64,000 nt of DNA. Origin: an uncultured Collinsella sp. GTDB lineage: Bacteria > Actinomycetota > Coriobacteriia > Coriobacteriales > Coriobacteriaceae. The notes beneath the pieces are model-generated. The model did not search any database. It saw only the letters and a list, made by a program, of their open reading frames with translations, and was not told where the DNA came from. Below, piece after piece: positions 61,142 through 64,000 of the stretch. Each line of letters opens with the position of its first letter. Position 1 is the stretch's first letter. A program made the position numbers and the translations under genes. The stretch lies in NCBI GenBank assembly GCA_900540905.1, contig UQHR01000007.1, positions 15,100-79,099 of the forward strand, in the 5' to 3' direction.

Positions 61142-62173
61142 ATGGCCATGGAATTCAAACGCAGGCTGCCGATCCCCATGGAGATCCGCGAGGAAATGCC
61201 ACTTTCTGCCGAGCTTACCGCCAAAAAGCAGGCATTTGACGCCGAGGTCGCCAAAGTCTTTACCGGCGAGGACGCACGTAAGGTGCTCATCATCGGCCCG
61301 TGCTCTGCCGACCGCGAGGATTCAGTGCTTGAGTACATGAACCGACTAGCCAAGGTCGCCGAAGAGGTCAAGGACAAGCTCATCATCATTCCGCGTGTCT
61401 ACACCAACAAGCCGCGCACCAAGGGCACCGGCTACAAGGGTCTGCTGCACAACCCCGACCCCGAGGCGCCCGATGACCTGCTCGAAGGCGTCAAGGCCAT
61501 CCGCCACATGCACCTGCGCGTCATCGAGGAGACTGGCTTCTTTACCGCCGACGAGATGCTCTACCCGTCCAACTACCAGTACCTCGTCGACCTGCTGAGC
61601 TACGTCGCCGTGGGCGCGCGCTCGGTCGAGAACCAGGAGCATCGTCTGGTGTCGAGCGGCATTTCGGTGCCTGTGGGCATGAAAAACCCCACCGCCGGTT
61701 CCACCACCGTCATGCTTAACTCCATCTACGCCGCCCAGGCACATCAAAGCTTCATCTTCCGCAACTGGGAGGTTGAGTGCGACGGCAACCCGCTCGCACA
61801 CGCCGTCATGCGTGGCTACATCGGTCTCGACGGTCGCACCTACCCCAACTACCACTACGAGCACCTGGAGCGCCTGGCCGAGCGCTATACCGAGCATGCC
61901 GGCTACGCCAACCCGGCGGCGGTCATCGACTGCAACCACGACAACTCGGGTAAGCGCCCGCTGGAGCAGTACCGCATTTGCAAGGAGGTGCTCGACAGCT
62001 GCCGCCGCAACGAGTCTATCTCCAAGCTGGTCAAGGGCTTTATGATCGAGTCCTACCTGGAGGATGGCAATCAGCCAGTCGATGGCGGCGTCTTTGGCAA
62101 GTCGATCACCGACCCGTGCCTGGGCTGGGAAAAGACCGACTACCTCATCCACGAGATCGCAGAGCGGGTTTAG
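61142..62173 (+). CDS. 3-deoxy-7-phosphoheptulonate (DAHP) synthase, class I
   Basis: A 343-aa enzyme joining phosphoenolpyruvate and erythrose 4-phosphate, the entry to aromatic amino acid synthesis. LIIGPCSADRED, IPRVYTNKPRTKGTGYKG, GVGARSVENQEHR-type residues (VGARSVENQEH) and DCNHDNSGKRPLEQ carry the metal ligands (Cys, His, Glu, Asp) and PEP-binding Arg/Lys of the AroF/G/H group. The feedback amino acid cannot be told, so no letter is assigned. GAGGAG precedes the ATG. A structured repeat begins 2 nt after the stop. Confidence 0.94.
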   Translation: MAMEFKRRLPIPMEIREEMPLSAELTAKKQAFDAEVAKVFTGEDARKVLIIGPCSADREDSVLEYMNRLAKVAEEVKDKLIIIPRVYTNKPRTKGTGYKGLLHNPDPEAPDDLLEGVKAIRHMHLRVIEETGFFTADEMLYPSNYQYLVDLLSYVAVGARSVENQEHRLVSSGISVPVGMKNPTAGSTTVMLNSIYAAQAHQSFIFRNWEVECDGNPLAHAVMRGYIGLDGRTYPNYHYEHLERLAERYTEHAGYANPAAVIDCNHDNSGKRPLEQYRICKEVLDSCRRNESISKLVKGFMIESYLEDGNQPVDGGVFGKSITDPCLGWEKTDYLIHEIAERV

Positions 62174-62174
62174 A

Positions 62175-62313
62175 GTTACGGCGTTTTACCAAACGCCGTA
62201 ACCGGTCGACGCTGCAAGCCCGCCAGGGCGGCAATCTGCCTTTCAACTTCGGCGGCATGACCAGAAGGTCAATGCCGCCTCGCTTCAAGGCACCTTGCTC
62301 GCTCTGGCGGGCT
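62175..62313. repeat. Structured ~140-nt element, copy 2
   Basis: Hairpin 1: GTTACGGCG/CGCCGTAAC (62175-62202). The outer stem pairs 62217-62240 with 62287-62313. Hairpin 2: GGCGGCATGACC-AGAA-GGTCAATGCCGCC (62251-62279). It matches copy 1 at 21043-21180, with paired substitutions. The IS110-family element begins about 8 nt beyond its right edge. Confidence 0.75.
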
Positions 62314-62350
62314 TTCGCTCATATGACCCAATCCGCTGTCAAGAGCCACA

Positions 62351-62598
62351 ATGGCCCCGCCGACCGCTTGCAATCGGTCGGCGGGGCCTGCCGTTGAACC
62401 CGTCCCGGTCCGCCCCCGGCATGTCGTCGACGCCTTCGGCTCAGTCTCATATCCGCGGATACCGTTCTGTCGGCCCGCACTCCATTCCTTCGGCGGGGTT
62501 CCCCAAGTCTGTCGAGGCGCATGCGGAGGGCTCCGCGCGCACAGCGAAATAGGGGGTGTCCCCGAAGGCCGCCCGGCTCGCCGGGACGGGGGCTATGT
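62351..62598 (-). ncRNA. Candidate seekRNA/bridge-RNA region of the IS110-family element
   Basis: The longer non-coding end contains a 14-bp stem (CCCCGCCGACCG with CGGTCGGCGGGG, 62353-62386), CCCGGC/GCCGGG near 62573 and several smaller hairpins. IS110-type elements carry their guide RNA in a non-coding end; in IS1111-like members this is downstream of the transposase. Position and structure fit, but the exact RNA is not defined. Confidence 0.4.
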
Positions 62599-63720
62599 CT
62601 ATTCCGCGCCCTCCCGGCACATCATGCCGAGGGCCCAGAGCCACCTCACGAGCTCTGCCGCGGTGGCCGCGTTGGCCTTCGCCGCGGGCATGCCGCGGGC
62701 GAGCATCTCCTCGCGCCGCCGCAGGAGCCGCTCGGACCCCTTCCTCCCGTGCATCCTTATCTCGAGGGGCACGCCCGTGTCCCTCGGCATGAGCTTCGGC
62801 TGGTGCCGTGCCGCGGCGTAGCACCATGAGCCCTCAACGGCCAGCTTCCTCACGAGCGCGTTGCCCGCGCCGCTGATGCCTCCGAGCCGCACGGAGCCGC
62901 CGCTCGACCTCTGGCTCGGCGCGAGGCCGAAATAGGCCGTGACCTGCCTTCCGGAACGGAACCTCGTGAAGTCGCCGACCTCGGCCGAGAAGGCTGCGGC
63001 CAGCGCGAAGGCGCAGCCCTTGATCGACTGGAGGGCGGCCACCTCCGCGGCGATCGGGCTGGCATCCACGGCGGCCCTGTACTCGGAGAGCAGGTCCGCC
63101 CGGGCCTCCGCCGCGGCCTCGACCTCGTTCCTCAGGGCGGCGAGCGTCCGAACCCCGCCATCGTCCTCCGGCCTGACCTTGTCGAGCCACCTCAGGAAGT
63201 CGTAGGTCCAGTACTTCCTCGGGTTGCCGGCGGGCGTGGTGCCGCCGTAGACGAACCCCCGCCTTGCGAGGAAGGCGAGCAGCCGCTGCTTGGCGGTCGC
63301 CAGGCGCGCGGTCGCCCCGTCGTAGGCGCCGGCGAGGTCCCTGATGCCCTCGACCTCGGGGGAGGGGATCCATACGGGGGAGATGTCGTGGGCGAGTATC
63401 GCCTTGGCCATCCTGGCGGCGTCGTTCCTGTCGTTCTTGGAGGCCGAGTCGGCGGCCGACCTGGGGATCTTCGAGACCGCGGCGACGACGCACTCGACGC
63501 CGAGCCCGGCGAGCTCCCTTTGCGGGGCGAAGCCGAGGTAGCCGCTCTCGTAGGCCGCGAGCGAAGGTCCCGGGAACCCATCCATCCACCCGGCGATCTC
63601 GCCCCAGGGGTTGCCGGGGAACCTCCTCGTCACGGCCTCGCCGGTGTCCGCGTCGAGGGCGCAGACGGTGGTCGACCTCAGGTGGACGTCCATCCCGAAC
63701 GCGGTAGAATACTTTGGCAT
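62599..63720 (-). CDS. IS110-family transposase (DEDD recombinase)
   Basis: A 373-aa transposase. The RuvC-like domain has Asp11 (FGMDVHLRST), Glu58 (AAYESGYLG) and Asp97/Asp100 (SKNDRNDAARMA). The C-terminal transposase_20 domain has the IKGCAFALAAAFSAEVGDFTRF block and RSSGGSVRLGGISGAGNALVRKL, with the catalytic Ser. GGGAGGC precedes the ATG. GC content and Arg/Ala richness exceed those of neighbouring genes, consistent with recent arrival. The gene appears intact. Confidence 0.93.
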   Translation of the reverse strand: MPKYSTAFGMDVHLRSTTVCALDADTGEAVTRRFPGNPWGEIAGWMDGFPGPSLAAYESGYLGFAPQRELAGLGVECVVAAVSKIPRSAADSASKNDRNDAARMAKAILAHDISPVWIPSPEVEGIRDLAGAYDGATARLATAKQRLLAFLARRGFVYGGTTPAGNPRKYWTYDFLRWLDKVRPEDDGGVRTLAALRNEVEAAAEARADLLSEYRAAVDASPIAAEVAALQSIKGCAFALAAAFSAEVGDFTRFRSGRQVTAYFGLAPSQRSSGGSVRLGGISGAGNALVRKLAVEGSWCYAAARHQPKLMPRDTGVPLEIRMHGRKGSERLLRRREEMLARGMPAAKANAATAAELVRWLWALGMMCREGAE

Positions 63721-63844
63721 GGGAGCCTCCCAAACTCGTTGCGGCGCGGCTGCGCCTATGGCACTTCGACATCATTGTCGCAGCCCCGACCCGCGGTCAC
63801 GAGCGGGGGCTCCTGCCTTTTCAGTGCCCTCGGATTGGGTCATA

Positions 63845-64000
63845 GTGTCTGTCGTTGCCAAGACATCGGCGTTGCCAAAGCCGGCACTTGGGGACGCTCC
63901 TTTTGAGGTAGTCGTGACAGTTAGGGATGCGGCAGTTAGCGACGTTCCTTTTAATATGAGCAGGACATTGTCAAGAGGCAAAATCGGGCCTGGCCCCAAC
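63845..64000. other. Right-edge intergenic segment with short direct repeats
   Basis: No gene is recognised. AAAAGGARCGTC (minus strand) occurs twice, at about 63892-63905 and 63939-63952, 47 bp apart, and CAGTTAG occurs twice between them. The window ends inside this segment. Confidence 0.4.

Larger units (their letters stand above)
62322..63844 (-). mobile_element. IS110-family insertion sequence (IS1111-like ends)
   Basis: A 14-bp perfect inverted repeat, TATGACCCAATCCG at 62322-62335 and its complement at 63831-63844, encloses a DEDD transposase gene. Such short subterminal repeats are typical of the IS1111 subgroup. The exact ends may lie a few bases outside. The non-coding stretch is 263 nt downstream of the transposase and about 110 nt upstream. 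No target duplication is expected for this family. Confidence 0.75.

Noticed and set aside
62834..63775. A 313-codon Arg-rich frame overlapping the IS110-family transposase
   Set aside because: It is in another frame of the transposase gene, whose DEDD and Ser motifs are intact; Arg/Gly richness reflects GC content.
63772..63999. A 75-codon minus-strand frame at the right edge
   Set aside because: It runs across the IS inverted repeat into flanking repeats and has no ribosome site or family likeness.

Overview
The window is about 60% GC and reads as the chromosome of an anaerobic gut actinobacterium of the Coriobacteriia, most likely Collinsella. This taxonomic call is inference. It rests on base composition, the fermentative gene set (pyruvate formate-lyase with its activase, a sucrose PTS, an acyl-CoA dehydratase activase) and many short palindromic intergenic repeats. 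No rRNA, tRNA, CRISPR array or prophage was seen.

Layout. 1-8 kb: a truncated acyl-CoA dehydratase activase with its TetR regulator, a HAD phosphatase, a TetR/MFS efflux pair with two visible operators, the amt-glnK ammonium module, a CmpB-family membrane protein and an HD-domain protein. 8-15 kb: a divergent DXS-like enzyme, a three-unit palindrome array, a four-gene polar amino acid ABC transporter and a class I amidotransferase-like peptidase. 15-25 kb: an HD-GYP/REC/degenerate-GGDEF protein with an Hpt partner, an alpha/beta hydrolase, a radical SAM protein, map, a 2-hydroxyacid dehydrogenase, a PIN toxin-antitoxin pair, an M18 aminopeptidase and a membrane-anchored Ntn amidase. 25-33 kb: phosphofructokinase, a large FtsX-type ABC exporter, a GyrI-like gene behind a perfect LexA box, a broken Abi gene fused to a chloride-channel remnant, and ogt. 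33-38 kb: the aspartate/threonine module asd-lysC (minus strand) facing thrC-thrB (plus strand). 38-44 kb: a DUF3990/HTH pair with twin operators, engB, mtnN, a serine hydrolase, pflA and degV. 45-51 kb: sucrose operon (GH32-like gene, scrA, scrB) under a LacI regulator whose operators overlap the promoter. 51-56 kb: a pyruvate formate-lyase split into two genes, then a KDG permease and an SDR dehydrogenase. 56-64 kb: marR plus a heterodimeric ABC exporter, a MITE-like element, DAHP synthase and an IS110-family element.

Pathway links. Sucrose enters through ScrA, is hydrolysed by ScrB, passes through phosphofructokinase and ends in mixed-acid fermentation through PFL/PflA. Ammonium uptake (Amt/GlnK) and aspartate-family synthesis supply nitrogen and amino acids.

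The most unusual content is a natural two-gene PFL, whose glycyl-radical domain is a separate 83-aa protein, and several families of structured intergenic repeats: (i) six long two-tier hairpins with different but self-complementary arms, (ii) a two-copy ~140-nt element with covarying stems, one copy abutting the IS110 element, (iii) two tandem palindrome arrays with fixed periods of about 80 and exactly 62 bp, and (iv) a ~240-bp element with 35-bp terminal inverted repeats. All family assignments come from reading the sequence; no database search was possible.
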